From CAJCIW01 sp963833965 (GTDB lineage Bacteria > Chlamydiota > Chlamydiia > Chlamydiales > Rhabdochlamydiaceae): a DNA stretch of 64,000 nucleotides. The position numbers were made by a program, and so were the translations under genes. A model generated the notes under the pieces. It ran no database searches. It was not told where the DNA came from and saw nothing but the letters and a program-made list of their open reading frames with translations. Numbering within the stretch: position 1 is the stretch's first letter; each line of letters starts with the position of its first letter. Shown here piece by piece: positions 43,468 through 52,482 of the stretch. The stretch spans positions 186,001 to 250,000 of the forward strand of contig CAWHZZ010000001.1 in NCBI GenBank assembly GCA_963833965.1, read 5' to 3'.

Positions 43468-44868
43468 TTAAAAATCGAAGCGGCCTCTTAGCGTCAGACC
43501 GTAGAAGGAAAGATCTCCTTTTTCACGCACATAGATCGGCAAGTCATCATCAGTGAATTGCTCGATTTGATTCTGCTCCCACCAGTATTGCGCTTCAAAA
43601 CCAGCGCTTAACCCGAAGTGCATGCGATCGCGATGAAAATTGCGGTCCCAAGCAAGACCGGCGACGATTTGTAGAGTGGGAGAAACGAGGTGGCAATCGG
43701 TGTTCAGGTCGACGACCTTCGCGCCGTGCAGCTGAAACTGCTTCTGTTGATTGAAAAAATAACCGATGACAGGTGCCGCGGCAAAGTCGCCGAAAAGGCT
43801 AAATCCCTCTCCGATCAACCAATTCGACTCCACGCCGATGAGCGGGCCTCCTCCTTTGAAATCGTTGTCAAACTTTGTGCGATAGGTTTGCCCGTGAGGA
43901 ATAAATCCACCCTCATAACTCACCTTGGCGTCCTGATCGATCCAAGCGCCTTTAAGACCGAAAAACGGCCTCAAGACAAACGTTTTCGCGACGTAATAGG
44001 CCCTGCCGATTTCCACATCGGCGGTCTGAAACTCAACTTTCCAGTGCGCATGGGCCTTGGAAACATGGGTCCCGTGAGGGCCGCGAGTCCCCTGAAATAA
44101 AAATAAAGGATAGAACGAGCCATACGCACGTTCCGAAGCATTGGGAACGAAGCGAGTATAATTGACAGAGATGTCCCAATGATCATAGGGAAGGTGCACG
44201 CCGAGGCCGACGCGAAAGCCGGACTGAAAATCAAAATCGATTCTTTTCGACGTCGCAAACTCCATGCCTCCTTGGCGCGTTCTCCAGTAGAGCCACTCTG
44301 CGGTGAGGTAGAAATGGCTGCGGGGCGCCTGAAATCCCACCGCGGGATGTTCTTCGTCTTCCCAGTGCGCTTGGGGTTGAGGAGCAGGCTGTTGATTAAA
44401 ACCGAATAAAGACCCTGTTGTAGAAACGTGGGGCGAATAGCTCGTCTTTATAAAATAAGGGCGGTCCTCAGGAAGTTCGGTCGGAGTTTCTTCTACTTCA
44501 ACCGGTTCTTTTTTCTCTACTTTGGGATGGGTTTTGCTCGTGAACCACTCATTTTTGACGCGTGCCGCTTTCTTTGGTTTGTCAGGGTTTTTTGGCTTTT
44601 CAGGAGTTCGGCGGGCGCCGGCATAATGGGGTTTAAGCTTCTTCGGGCTTTCTGATTTTTGTTCTTGGGGATCAACTTTAACCGGAAAAATCGTCCGCGG
44701 GGGAGCCGTGTTCGTTTTTTCCTCGGACAAAGCTGCGTCCCCTTCGACAGCAACTTCCTCGAATAATTCCTCGTCAGCTATATTCCCATCGGCAAAAAGC
44801 ATGCCGCTGAAAGCGAAAGAAAATGCGGCCATTGAGAAAAAGAATTTGGAAGACATACAAACCACCAA
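43468..44868 (-). CDS. Lpg1974-like pore-forming outer-membrane protein
   Basis: 466 residues. A signal peptide (SSKFFFSMAAFSFAFSGMLFA) is followed by an acidic then Lys/Pro-rich linker (about 25-150, e.g. RRTPEKPKNPDKPKKAARVK). The barrel starts at HFYLTAEWLYWRTRQGGMEFA, the typical opening of the Lpg1974/MOMP-like porins of Legionella and Chlamydia-related bacteria, and ends in LRGRFDF with the terminal Phe. The Lys/Pro linker may reach into the periplasm. Likely an abundant surface porin. It converges with umuC. Confidence 0.8.
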   Translation of the reverse strand: MVVCMSSKFFFSMAAFSFAFSGMLFADGNIADEELFEEVAVEGDAALSEEKTNTAPPRTIFPVKVDPQEQKSESPKKLKPHYAGARRTPEKPKNPDKPKKAARVKNEWFTSKTHPKVEKKEPVEVEETPTELPEDRPYFIKTSYSPHVSTTGSLFGFNQQPAPQPQAHWEDEEHPAVGFQAPRSHFYLTAEWLYWRTRQGGMEFATSKRIDFDFQSGFRVGLGVHLPYDHWDISVNYTRFVPNASERAYGSFYPLFLFQGTRGPHGTHVSKAHAHWKVEFQTADVEIGRAYYVAKTFVLRPFFGLKGAWIDQDAKVSYEGGFIPHGQTYRTKFDNDFKGGGPLIGVESNWLIGEGFSLFGDFAAAPVIGYFFNQQKQFQLHGAKVVDLNTDCHLVSPTLQIVAGLAWDRNFHRDRMHFGLSAGFEAQYWWEQNQIEQFTDDDLPIYVREKGDLSFYGLTLRGRFDF

Positions 44869-44928
44869 AAGAAATCGTCTCTTATAGCTTCCTGGTTGTT
44901 AAAAGAAAAGAGAATTACTCGATGTGTT

Positions 44929-46026
44929 TTACTGAATCTGTTCAATCTCAATAGCTAAAATTCGGGGAAAGGAAGAGGTTTCTACCAAGGAGTTCCATAA
45001 AGCAAAAAGCTCAATGATCCCAAGCCCAACAACGGGAGGATCGGAAGCGACCGTCTGATCGCAGACCTGCTTAAAGTACTCAACTAGATCAGGGGAACTC
45101 ATTTTTGCGAGATCAGGAAATTCTCCCAATCTATCTTTAAGGGAAAAAACGTTCACAATCCTCAACCGAATCGTTCTTAAAAGAATTTCGTCGCTTGCTT
45201 GGATTAATTCTTTGTATGATTTTTTGTAAGCGTTATAAAGGTTTGCAAGGGTTTTTTTATCGAATGATAGCTTATAAACGGAAAATCTTTCTGAGCTTGG
45301 CATTTGCTCAGGCGCTGCTTTAGGGGCTTTTAAGGTTGAAGAAAGCTCTTGCATTGAATCTCGAAGGGCAAGCAGTTCGATATTCTTTGGAAGCTCCGAG
45401 GCGATTTCCTCGCAGCGTGTTTTAATGAAACGGATGAGTCCATCGAAATCCAGGTTGACGATCGTTGAGCGGGCCTTTGTTCGCTCTTCGGAGAGATAAG
45501 TAGAAATGATCGTCATTTGGATACGATGCAGGAACAATTCAGGCGCTTCTTTCTTTTCGATAAGAGCATTAAATTGTTTCTTATGGGAGTGGTAGAGTTT
45601 CTGCTCTTTTTCGGTGAAGGGATTTTTCATTTCAACTGTTGTGTCTTGGGGAGCCTTGCCAAATCGGTCTAAAAAGAAGGCGCAGATTTCGTGTTGTTCG
45701 TAACGTTGCGCGACCGACATCGGGGACATATTTAAAGGCTCATGAGTCGTTTGATCTTCAAATTGCCCCACGCAGGAAGCATTGATGTCGGAAAACTTCC
45801 CCTCTTGCACAATCGACTTGCATGTGGCCAAGTCGCCACTTGCGGCCGCGGTGAAGATTCGGATATACTTTTCGAGGAATTCTCTCTCGAATGGGCTTCT
45901 ACCAAGCTGGTCTGAACAAAATTTCGTTTTTGACGGATTATTAAAGTTGCACATCACATAAGCAGTTCCGTCATCAAAGAAGATCTTCTTATTATTGAAC
46001 GTCATTTGGACTGGTTGTGCCATCAT
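44929..46026 (-). CDS. ankyrin-like lineage-specific family protein, long paralog
   Basis: 365 residues, the longest of three relatives in this window (the others at 18497-19739). Shared blocks: DDGTAYVMCNF, RIFTAAASGDLATCKSIVQEGKFSDINA, LNMSPMSVAQRYEQHEI. The remaining two thirds are helical and contain two copies of a similar module of about 100 residues (LFLHRIQMTIISTYL...FDGLIRFIKTRCEE and EILLRTIRLRIVNVF...PDLVEYFKQVCDQ). No known catalytic domain and no signal peptide; an effector role is only a guess from the ankyrin-like block. Confidence 0.65.
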   Translation of the reverse strand: MMAQPVQMTFNNKKIFFDDGTAYVMCNFNNPSKTKFCSDQLGRSPFEREFLEKYIRIFTAAASGDLATCKSIVQEGKFSDINASCVGQFEDQTTHEPLNMSPMSVAQRYEQHEICAFFLDRFGKAPQDTTVEMKNPFTEKEQKLYHSHKKQFNALIEKKEAPELFLHRIQMTIISTYLSEERTKARSTIVNLDFDGLIRFIKTRCEEIASELPKNIELLALRDSMQELSSTLKAPKAAPEQMPSSERFSVYKLSFDKKTLANLYNAYKKSYKELIQASDEILLRTIRLRIVNVFSLKDRLGEFPDLAKMSSPDLVEYFKQVCDQTVASDPPVVGLGIIELFALWNSLVETSSFPRILAIEIEQIQ

Positions 46027-46098
46027 TGCCTCCTTTCCGAAGATGATTTGATTTCAAATAGGGAAGCTATATTACAACAGAGGCAACATTTTAGAAAA

Positions 46099-47241
46099 TT
46101 AAGAATCGATTTTCTGAAGTTCTTGAAAAGAGGGATCTTGTCTGACTGGGTCGAAGGCCGGGTCGGACAGGGTCTCTTTGACGCGGGGAAGACCCTCGTT
46201 GATCGCCGTCTGCAGCCATCCGACGGTGGGAACGGGTTGCTTGAGTTGGGCATGAGCGTAAGCGTTGCGAAGAGCCGTCTCGGATGTAGGCCAATTCTGG
46301 AAACAAGTTCCCGCTAATGCGATGACAAGGGAAAAATCTTTTTGCTCGAAGGCGACTTTGTGAAGAAGACAAAGGGCGTCGCCGCCGAGCTCTTCTTGAA
46401 TGGATTTGAGAAGATCGTATGTTTCCTTCGACTCCCCTTTTTCATACTTTAAAAAAGCGAGATATTGGGTCGCTAGATCGTAAATCATTCCTTTTTTTGC
46501 TTTGGAGCGGATCTCTTGGCACAATCGCAAAGCCTCTTCTTTTTTTCCTGTTTGCATCAGCGTTTCGACAGCTTCCAACCGCTCGCGGAGTGTGTCGTCG
46601 CGGTCTGTTTCAGAAAGATGGCGCGTACGTCTGAATGTGTCGTAGCTTTGGAAGGCGAGGAGGAAAAAGAGACCGCCGATCAAAAATCCTTGGGTCAAGA
46701 AGGAAAATAGGCTGATGCCGAGGGCGATGACCATGCTGGTGAGAATGGCGTACTTGAATCCTTTGAGCCCGAAGATCTTCTCCAAAACGATCCGCAGCAA
46801 CTGTCCGCCATCGAGAGGCATGACGGGGAGTAGATTGACGACTGTCCAAAACACATTGACAACGCGTGTGAGCATGAGGATTGAAGCTGCCGTCCCCTTC
46901 GAAAAAATCGGCATTTGCAAAAGCAGCGTCGCGATAACGGCGAGCAGGAATCCAAATATAGGTCCATCGAGGACGATGAAAAATTGTTTCCAAAATGGGA
47001 GTTTTTGGCCGTTGTGGTAGGTCAATCCACCGAGGGCGACGAGTTCGATACGGGGATGTTGACCGAATATAGCTGCCGTGAGCGCATGGCCAAACTCATG
47101 GAACAACACCGAGACAAAGATGATGGCGACCATGATCAATGTCCCGATCAGAGTGTGGAAATTGAGGAAGCCAATGATGGCGGCAAACACCCAAAATGTC
47201 GGATAAATAGTGATGGGAATGCGTCCGCGGAAGTGAAGCAT
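46099..47241 (-). CDS. site-2 protease family (M50) membrane metalloprotease with TPR-like tail
   Basis: 380 residues. The zinc site is HEFGH on the second membrane helix, with the second motif NLLPVMPLDGGQL; about six membrane segments span residues 10-210. The C-terminal 170 residues are helical and TPR-like (EEALRLCQEI, DLATQYLAFLKYEKGE), perhaps for substrate binding. Such proteases cut membrane-spanning regulators. The gene lies 9 nt downstream of sucD, so it is probably co-transcribed with sucCD. Confidence 0.85.
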   Translation of the reverse strand: MLHFRGRIPITIYPTFWVFAAIIGFLNFHTLIGTLIMVAIIFVSVLFHEFGHALTAAIFGQHPRIELVALGGLTYHNGQKLPFWKQFFIVLDGPIFGFLLAVIATLLLQMPIFSKGTAASILMLTRVVNVFWTVVNLLPVMPLDGGQLLRIVLEKIFGLKGFKYAILTSMVIALGISLFSFLTQGFLIGGLFFLLAFQSYDTFRRTRHLSETDRDDTLRERLEAVETLMQTGKKEEALRLCQEIRSKAKKGMIYDLATQYLAFLKYEKGESKETYDLLKSIQEELGGDALCLLHKVAFEQKDFSLVIALAGTCFQNWPTSETALRNAYAHAQLKQPVPTVGWLQTAINEGLPRVKETLSDPAFDPVRQDPSFQELQKIDS

Positions 47242-47250
47242 GTTTATAGG

Positions 47251-48126
47251 TTATCCTTTCATCGCTTTCAACATGGTCTCGCCCATGGCGGCGGGCGATT
47301 CGGCGACGGCGACTCCTGCAGCCTTGAGCGCGTCCATTTTACTTTTGGCATCGCCTTTTCCGCCAGAAATAATTGCGCCCGCATGCCCCATCCTTTTTCC
47401 TGCGGGGGCCGTGGCGCCGGCGATAAATCCCGCAACGGGCTTCGTGCAATGAGTTTTGATCCACTCCGCAGCTTCTTCTTCCGCGGATCCGCCAATCTCA
47501 CCGATCATGAGAATTCCTTGTGTCTCAGGGTCGCTTTGAAACAATTGAAGGACGTCGATGAAGTTTGTACCGTTGAGCGGATCGCCTCCGATCCCGACGC
47601 AAGTGGTCTGTCCGAGCCCTAAGATTGTCGTCTGCCAAACCGCTTCATATGTCAACGTCCCGGAGCGCGAGACGATGCCGATTTTTCCCCGCTTGTGAAT
47701 GTAGCCGGGCATGATCCCGATCTTGCATTCATCGGGCGTGATCACACCGGGGCAATTCGGTCCAATCAAACGGCTCACCTTGCTGGCCTTCATGATCCTG
47801 CTCACCTCGAGCATATCGCGCACAGGAATCCCTTCGGTGATGCAGACGATGAGCGGCACTCCGGCGTCTTCCGCTTCCAGGATTGCATCCGCGGCATAAG
47901 GGGCGGGGACGAAAATCATCGTCGCATCGCACTTGGTCGCTTTCACCGCCTCTTCAACGGTATCGAAGATCGGAAGGCCGAAAATCTCTTGTCCTCCCTT
48001 TCCTGGCGTGACGCCGCCGACAAATTGCGATCCGTAGAGGAGGCACTGCTCCGTATGAAATTTTCCGGCCTGGCCCGTGATCCCCTGCGTGATCACTTTT
48101 GTTTTTTTGTTGATCAGGATTGCCAT
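47251..48126 (-). CDS. sucD: succinyl-CoA ligase alpha subunit
   Basis: 291 residues. CoA-binding Rossmann domain (GITGQAGKFHTEQCL), GPNCPGVITP, SRSGTLTYEA, and the phosphohistidine loop GKRMGHAGAI. With SucC it makes succinate and ATP or GTP from succinyl-CoA in the TCA cycle. The start lies 2 nt after the sucC stop. Confidence 0.96.
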   Translation of the reverse strand: MAILINKKTKVITQGITGQAGKFHTEQCLLYGSQFVGGVTPGKGGQEIFGLPIFDTVEEAVKATKCDATMIFVPAPYAADAILEAEDAGVPLIVCITEGIPVRDMLEVSRIMKASKVSRLIGPNCPGVITPDECKIGIMPGYIHKRGKIGIVSRSGTLTYEAVWQTTILGLGQTTCVGIGGDPLNGTNFIDVLQLFQSDPETQGILMIGEIGGSAEEEAAEWIKTHCTKPVAGFIAGATAPAGKRMGHAGAIISGGKGDAKSKMDALKAAGVAVAESPAAMGETMLKAMKG

Positions 48127-48128
48127 TA

Positions 48129-49298
48129 TTATCCTTTGCTCTTCAGTTGGGCGCAGACTTTTTCCGCAGCTTCCGCAAGTCCATCGGCCGTGATGATGGG
48201 CAACTTCGACTTTTCCAGCAGCTTTTTCCCCTCTTCTACGTTCGTGCCTTCCATTCTCACGACAAGGGGCACTTTAATGCCCATCTCGCTTGCGGCGTAG
48301 ATGATGCCTTCAGCGAGAGTGGCGCAATTCATGATGCCCCCGAAAATATTGACGAGGATCGCCTTGACTCTAGGATCGCTCAAGATGATTCGAAAGCCCG
48401 CAGCGACCTTTTCTTTGGAAGCCCCGCCACCGACATCGAGAAAATTCGCAGGCGTCCCGCCATAGTATTTGATGATGTCCATCGTCGCCATCGCAAGCCC
48501 CGCCCCATTGACCATGCACCCGATATTGCCATCCAAAGCGATGTAGGCCAGCTCATATTCTTTGGCGGCCACTTCGTTATCCAGCTGTTGCGTGTGATCA
48601 TAGAACATCGCAATCTCTGGCTGGCGAAAAAGGGCGTTGTCATCGATCGAAAGCTTTGCATCTAAAGCCCAAAGTTTTCCATCTTTGGCCGCGACGAGCG
48701 GATTGATTTCGAGAAGGGAAGCGTCTGTATCTATAAACGCTTGGGCCACTCCCCTGGCGATCTGGGCCCCCGTTTTTGCCATCTCCCCTTTCCATCCCAT
48801 GAACTTGCAAAGTTTCACTAATCGATAGCCACGCACAGTTCCATTCAGCTCGATGGGCAGTTTTAAAATCTTATCGGGGTGTTTCGCGGCGACCTCTTCA
48901 ATCTCCATTCCACCTTCCGGTGAGGCGATTAAAATCGGAACGGCATTTTCCCGATCGATCACAGCGCCCAGATAATACTCTTTCTCGATATCGAGCGGTT
49001 TGGAAATCAGGACCTTGTGCGCGACGACCCCTAGAGGCCCGGTCTGGTTGTTGACCATCTTCATCCCGAGAAGATTTTCGGCGACCTTCACAATCTCATC
49101 AGGCGTTTTTGCAAACTTAACCCCTCCAGCTTTTCCCCTCCCTCCCGCATGGACCTGAATTTTGATAACCGCCTCTTTTAACCCTAAGCGTTTTACTATC
49201 GGGTCGACATCGTGAATTTTCGAGGCGACTCCAAATCCTGGAATGGGGATGCTGTATTGCGCTAAAATTTCTTTAGCCTGGAATTCATGGGTATTCAT
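48129..49298 (-). CDS. sucC: succinyl-CoA ligase beta subunit
   Basis: 389 residues from the ATG at 49298 (AAGGAAG upstream), matching the family start MNTHEFQAKEILAQY; an in-frame extension to 49337 has no site. ATP-grasp motifs: KIQVHAGGRGKAGGVK, LEINPL, FLDVGGGAS and GGIMNC. It binds nucleotide and succinate in the enzyme with SucD. Divergent from ftsY. Confidence 0.96.
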   Translation of the reverse strand: MNTHEFQAKEILAQYSIPIPGFGVASKIHDVDPIVKRLGLKEAVIKIQVHAGGRGKAGGVKFAKTPDEIVKVAENLLGMKMVNNQTGPLGVVAHKVLISKPLDIEKEYYLGAVIDRENAVPILIASPEGGMEIEEVAAKHPDKILKLPIELNGTVRGYRLVKLCKFMGWKGEMAKTGAQIARGVAQAFIDTDASLLEINPLVAAKDGKLWALDAKLSIDDNALFRQPEIAMFYDHTQQLDNEVAAKEYELAYIALDGNIGCMVNGAGLAMATMDIIKYYGGTPANFLDVGGGASKEKVAAGFRIILSDPRVKAILVNIFGGIMNCATLAEGIIYAASEMGIKVPLVVRMEGTNVEEGKKLLEKSKLPIITADGLAEAAEKVCAQLKSKG

Positions 49299-49342
49299 AT
49301 AATCTTCCTTATCTGCTAGAATAGTGTTTTCTATCAATTAAT

Positions 49343-50272
49343 ATGTTTAAGTTTCTTAAAAGCGGCTACGAAAAAATTAAAAGCGCGCTGAGCAAAACTC
49401 GCTCAGCCCTCTCATCGCGCATCAAAGCCCTTTTTGGAAAGCCTTGGAACGATGAGACGTTCGACGAATTGGAACAAATCCTGTTCGAGGCGGACCTCGG
49501 CACGAAATGCGCTTCCTCCTTTGTCGAGCATTTGCGCTCCCAGCTCCGGACCCGGCCGACAAACGATATGGAAGAGATCCTTAAAATTTTCCATGATTAT
49601 ACGTTGTCGATTTTAAACGCCGCAAATCTCCTGGAACCCAAGCCCGCTATCACTGGCGAGCCATATGTGATCCTCATCGTCGGCGTCAACGGGAGCGGTA
49701 AGACAACCTCAATCGCCAAACTGGCGAAAAAATTTCAACAAGAAGGCAAAAAAGTCCTCCTCGCCGCAGGAGACACGTTCCGCGCCGCCGCCATCGAACA
49801 ACTCTCCACTTGGGCAGACAGATTGGGCCTCGAAATCGTCAAATCAAAGCCCGGCTCTGACCCCTCTGCAGTCGCCTTTGACGCTCTCTCCGCCGCTAAA
49901 GCGAGAGGCATAGACATCGTTCTGATCGACACGGCAGGAAGGCTGCAAAATAAAACAGATCTGATGAAAGAATTGGAAAAAGTGCGCCGCGTCTGCAGCA
50001 AGGTGATCGCTTCCGCTCCGCATGAGACCCTGCTCGTTCTCGACGCGACAACTGGCCAGAACGCTATCGACCAGGCGCAGGTCTTTCATGAATCGACGCC
50101 TCTCAACGGGATCATTCTCGCTAAGCTCGACGGCTCGGCAAAGGGCGGCATCGTCCTTTCGATCTACCAGCAGCTAGGCATCCCCGTCCGTTGGGTGGGC
50201 ACCGGGGAAAAGGCCGATGATCTCGAGCCTTTTGATCCCGTGGCCTATGCCGACTCACTTTTCACTATTTAA
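49343..50272 (+). CDS. ftsY: signal recognition particle receptor FtsY
   Basis: 309 residues, a short FtsY without the long acidic A domain. An N-domain helical bundle is followed by the G domain: GVNGSGKTTSIAKLA, DTFRAAAIEQL, DTAGRLQNK, DATTGQNA, KLDGSAKGG, then the GTGEKADDLEPFDP closing motif. It delivers ribosome-SRP complexes to the membrane. The 3' end overlaps the convergent gene at 50265 by 8 nt. Confidence 0.96.
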   Translation: MFKFLKSGYEKIKSALSKTRSALSSRIKALFGKPWNDETFDELEQILFEADLGTKCASSFVEHLRSQLRTRPTNDMEEILKIFHDYTLSILNAANLLEPKPAITGEPYVILIVGVNGSGKTTSIAKLAKKFQQEGKKVLLAAGDTFRAAAIEQLSTWADRLGLEIVKSKPGSDPSAVAFDALSAAKARGIDIVLIDTAGRLQNKTDLMKELEKVRRVCSKVIASAPHETLLVLDATTGQNAIDQAQVFHESTPLNGIILAKLDGSAKGGIVLSIYQQLGIPVRWVGTGEKADDLEPFDPVAYADSLFTI

Positions 50273-50969
50273 TCTCAAAACAGCAGGCCCCGACGATTTT
50301 CAATGCGGCAGGCCCCCAAACAAAACCCAATGCCGCTTCTTCATTTCTCCGTTTGAGGATTGCTTTTGCCTCTCCACCGCCTTGCTCACTCGGAAGATCG
50401 ATCAACGCCGACATCTCTCCATATTCCGATGCTTCGCCATTCTTGACCAAAATGCGCCCTTCTTTTGTTTCCAAGAACATTGAGACCTCCTCGCAGGGTT
50501 CCATCTTGTGCGCGGTGAAAAGAAATTGCTCCCCCTTTTCTCCTTGCAGTTCAAGAGAAAGCATCGCCCCCTTTTTCGATCTCGTCGTCAAAGGAAAGGG
50601 AACGAGCTCGACCGCATAAGCGTCATCGCCCGATTGCATCCAAAAGGTAAGCCTCTCTCCCCTCTTCGCCGAACAGATCAGGTAGATGTCGTCCTCATAA
50701 TTTTCATCTGGACGCACGAGGATCAAATTCCCCCGTTTATTGGCCTTGTAATCAAAAGTCTCTGTCCGCATCCCATCGCAGTTTTCAACGATCAACTTAT
50801 AAGTCTTATCCGGAGGAAAATCTTCCGCCCGCAAGTGATATCGATGAAACGTCATCCCCTCCCACTGCATTTCTCCCCAATTTTTCTCGCAGCGAAGGTC
50901 GGGCGGCACCGCTAACAGGTGCTGTGTGAAGAATAGTGCTGCCCCAAAAAAAACCATCTTCATGTACAT
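50265..50969 (-). CDS. secreted hypothetical protein
   Basis: 234 residues, no family recognised. A signal peptide (MKMVFFGAALFFTQHLLA) is followed by a mostly beta-strand, Glu/Lys-rich mature part with short repeated polar-hydrophobic strands and few Cys. Envelope or extracellular location is inferred. GGGGGAGA lies just before the ATG. Element G begins 12 nt beyond its start codon. Confidence 0.6.
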   Translation of the reverse strand: MYMKMVFFGAALFFTQHLLAVPPDLRCEKNWGEMQWEGMTFHRYHLRAEDFPPDKTYKLIVENCDGMRTETFDYKANKRGNLILVRPDENYEDDIYLICSAKRGERLTFWMQSGDDAYAVELVPFPLTTRSKKGAMLSLELQGEKGEQFLFTAHKMEPCEEVSMFLETKEGRILVKNGEASEYGEMSALIDLPSEQGGGEAKAILKRRNEEAALGFVWGPAALKIVGACCFEIK

Positions 50970-50980
50970 CTCCCCCTTTT

Positions 50981-51148
50981 GAACCTAACCCAGTAAAAAG
51001 TTTCAGTCGATTTTTGGGTTCTTTTGAGCCGATTTTCGATCCAAATTCGGGGGGTAATATACAAATGTTGATATAACCCCCCGAATTTGGATCGAAAAGC
51101 GACCAAAATAATCCCGAAAATCGACGAAAAATTTTACTGGTTAGGTTC
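50981..51148. repeat. family-G long palindromic element
   Basis: 168 bp whose two arms of about 80 bases pair almost throughout: the ends are GAACCTAACC/GGTTAGGTTC, and the inner TTTTCGATCCAAATTCGGGG and its complement are perfect for at least 23 bp around a loop of about 20 bases. Intergenic, no gene. It fills most of the gap between two divergent genes. Confidence 0.85.
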
Positions 51149-51221
51149 TTCGCACCTTAGAATCTACCCATAAATTTTGCAACCCACAAAAAAGTTGTGA
51201 TTCTTTTTTTAATTTGACATA

Positions 51222-51836
51222 GTGAACAAAAAAAGCCGGATCGACATGTTTCTAAATCAACAACTTTCTCTCTTCTCTCCTCGCGCCATCAGCGAAAAAC
51301 AACATAGAGCCCTGCTTGTGCAATTCATTCTCTTTGAGTTGCTCGAATCCTATAAAGCCAATTGCAATCGGAATTGGGACCTCGTTCTCTCTCCTCACCC
51401 CAAGCATTTCCCCTACGACTGGTCAGCGTCGACAGGTTTTCTCAATAAAGCGCAAGAACATCTCTTTTTGCTCAAAGAAGCATTTCCAGACGCCCCTAAG
51501 GCCGTGAAGAACTTTGAGAAAGTGTTCTCCAAGGGATTGGCAAGGCTCGAAAAAAAAAAGGAAGTCGCCACCGAGTTAAAAAAAATCCTCGTCGGAATCG
51601 AGCCGTTGATCGAGATGTGCAAAGACAATGAGAATCTGGTCCACTTCATGCTGAAAAACAGGGAAGGCCTCGATGCCCTCATGAATCCGGGGTATCTTCA
51701 CGGCCTTTTGCTCAAACTCCACTCCTGCGGACTCGAAACACTGGGAGAAAAAATGTGCGATCAGTATCATCAGCGAGGCTTTTTCTCTCAAATTTACGAA
51801 TTTAAAATTTTGTTAACCGAACTTCCCCATGGCTGA
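51222..51836 (+). CDS. hypothetical protein upstream of priA
   Basis: 204 residues from GTG 51222 (an in-frame ATG at 51249 is an alternative; neither has a strong ribosome site). It is helical, with no signal peptide, no membrane segment and no recognised motif. It overlaps the next gene by 8 nt, and that one overlaps priA, so all three form one operon. I believe a conserved hypothetical gene also sits next to priA in Chlamydia, but this is from memory. Confidence 0.65.
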   Translation: MNKKSRIDMFLNQQLSLFSPRAISEKQHRALLVQFILFELLESYKANCNRNWDLVLSPHPKHFPYDWSASTGFLNKAQEHLFLLKEAFPDAPKAVKNFEKVFSKGLARLEKKKEVATELKKILVGIEPLIEMCKDNENLVHFMLKNREGLDALMNPGYLHGLLLKLHSCGLETLGEKMCDQYHQRGFFSQIYEFKILLTELPHG

Positions 51837-52482
51837 TTCTATTAGCATATTGATCCGCGACACAGTGCAGCATTTGAAAGACCCTCTGCAAACAAGGCAG
51901 CCGCTACTCGCGTCTGCCGAAGAGATGGTATTTTTTTCGTTAAAGAAGGAAAAGCCTATGGAAAAAAAACAAGACCACCCTAAGCCTGTTCCTCCACCCG
52001 CACCCCAACCCCACTCCCCGATGAAACAAATTCTCCAAAAAGCAGTCCCGGGCGTTAAGATCGTAGAGCTGGTGCCCGACGACAGCGAAGCCAAACGGAT
52101 CGCGGAAAGCTGGAAGGAGAAAGTGAATGATGCAGAGACTGTGCTGCTGCTTTGTGAGACGGATGCAGAAACTGTCGAATTTTCTAAAGGGCTGGCCAAG
52201 GCGATCGATCAGCACCTCGCCAAAATAAAAATCTTGGCGGCGGAACGTTTAGAGAAAGAAAACCGATGGGATGTTTTTTTAAGCAAAAACTCTTTACGCC
52301 TCATCATCGCCACCGATGGCGTGCAAAAATTCCCGGAGCTGATGCGATTTTACAAACAAAACAACTCCCAACTTTTTTTGGACAAAACTCCCCTTCTCAT
52401 TCTCTCCTCCTCATCGATCTATAAATCGATCGAGCACAAAGCGCAGCTTTGGAAAACGCTATGTCAGATGCTGAAAAAATAG
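51829..52482 (+). CDS. hypothetical protein overlapping priA
   Basis: 217 residues. A Pro/Lys linker (PKPVPPPAPQPHSP) at about 55-68 separates an N-terminal helix from a C-terminal alpha/beta domain (VLLLCETDAET, LRLIIATDG, TPLLILSSSS) that looks Rossmann-like. No P-loop and no catalytic motif recognised. Overlaps both neighbours (8 nt upstream, 22 nt into priA). A role linked to replication restart is possible only by position. Confidence 0.65.
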   Translation: MADSISILIRDTVQHLKDPLQTRQPLLASAEEMVFFSLKKEKPMEKKQDHPKPVPPPAPQPHSPMKQILQKAVPGVKIVELVPDDSEAKRIAESWKEKVNDAETVLLLCETDAETVEFSKGLAKAIDQHLAKIKILAAERLEKENRWDVFLSKNSLRLIIATDGVQKFPELMRFYKQNNSQLFLDKTPLLILSSSSIYKSIEHKAQLWKTLCQMLKK

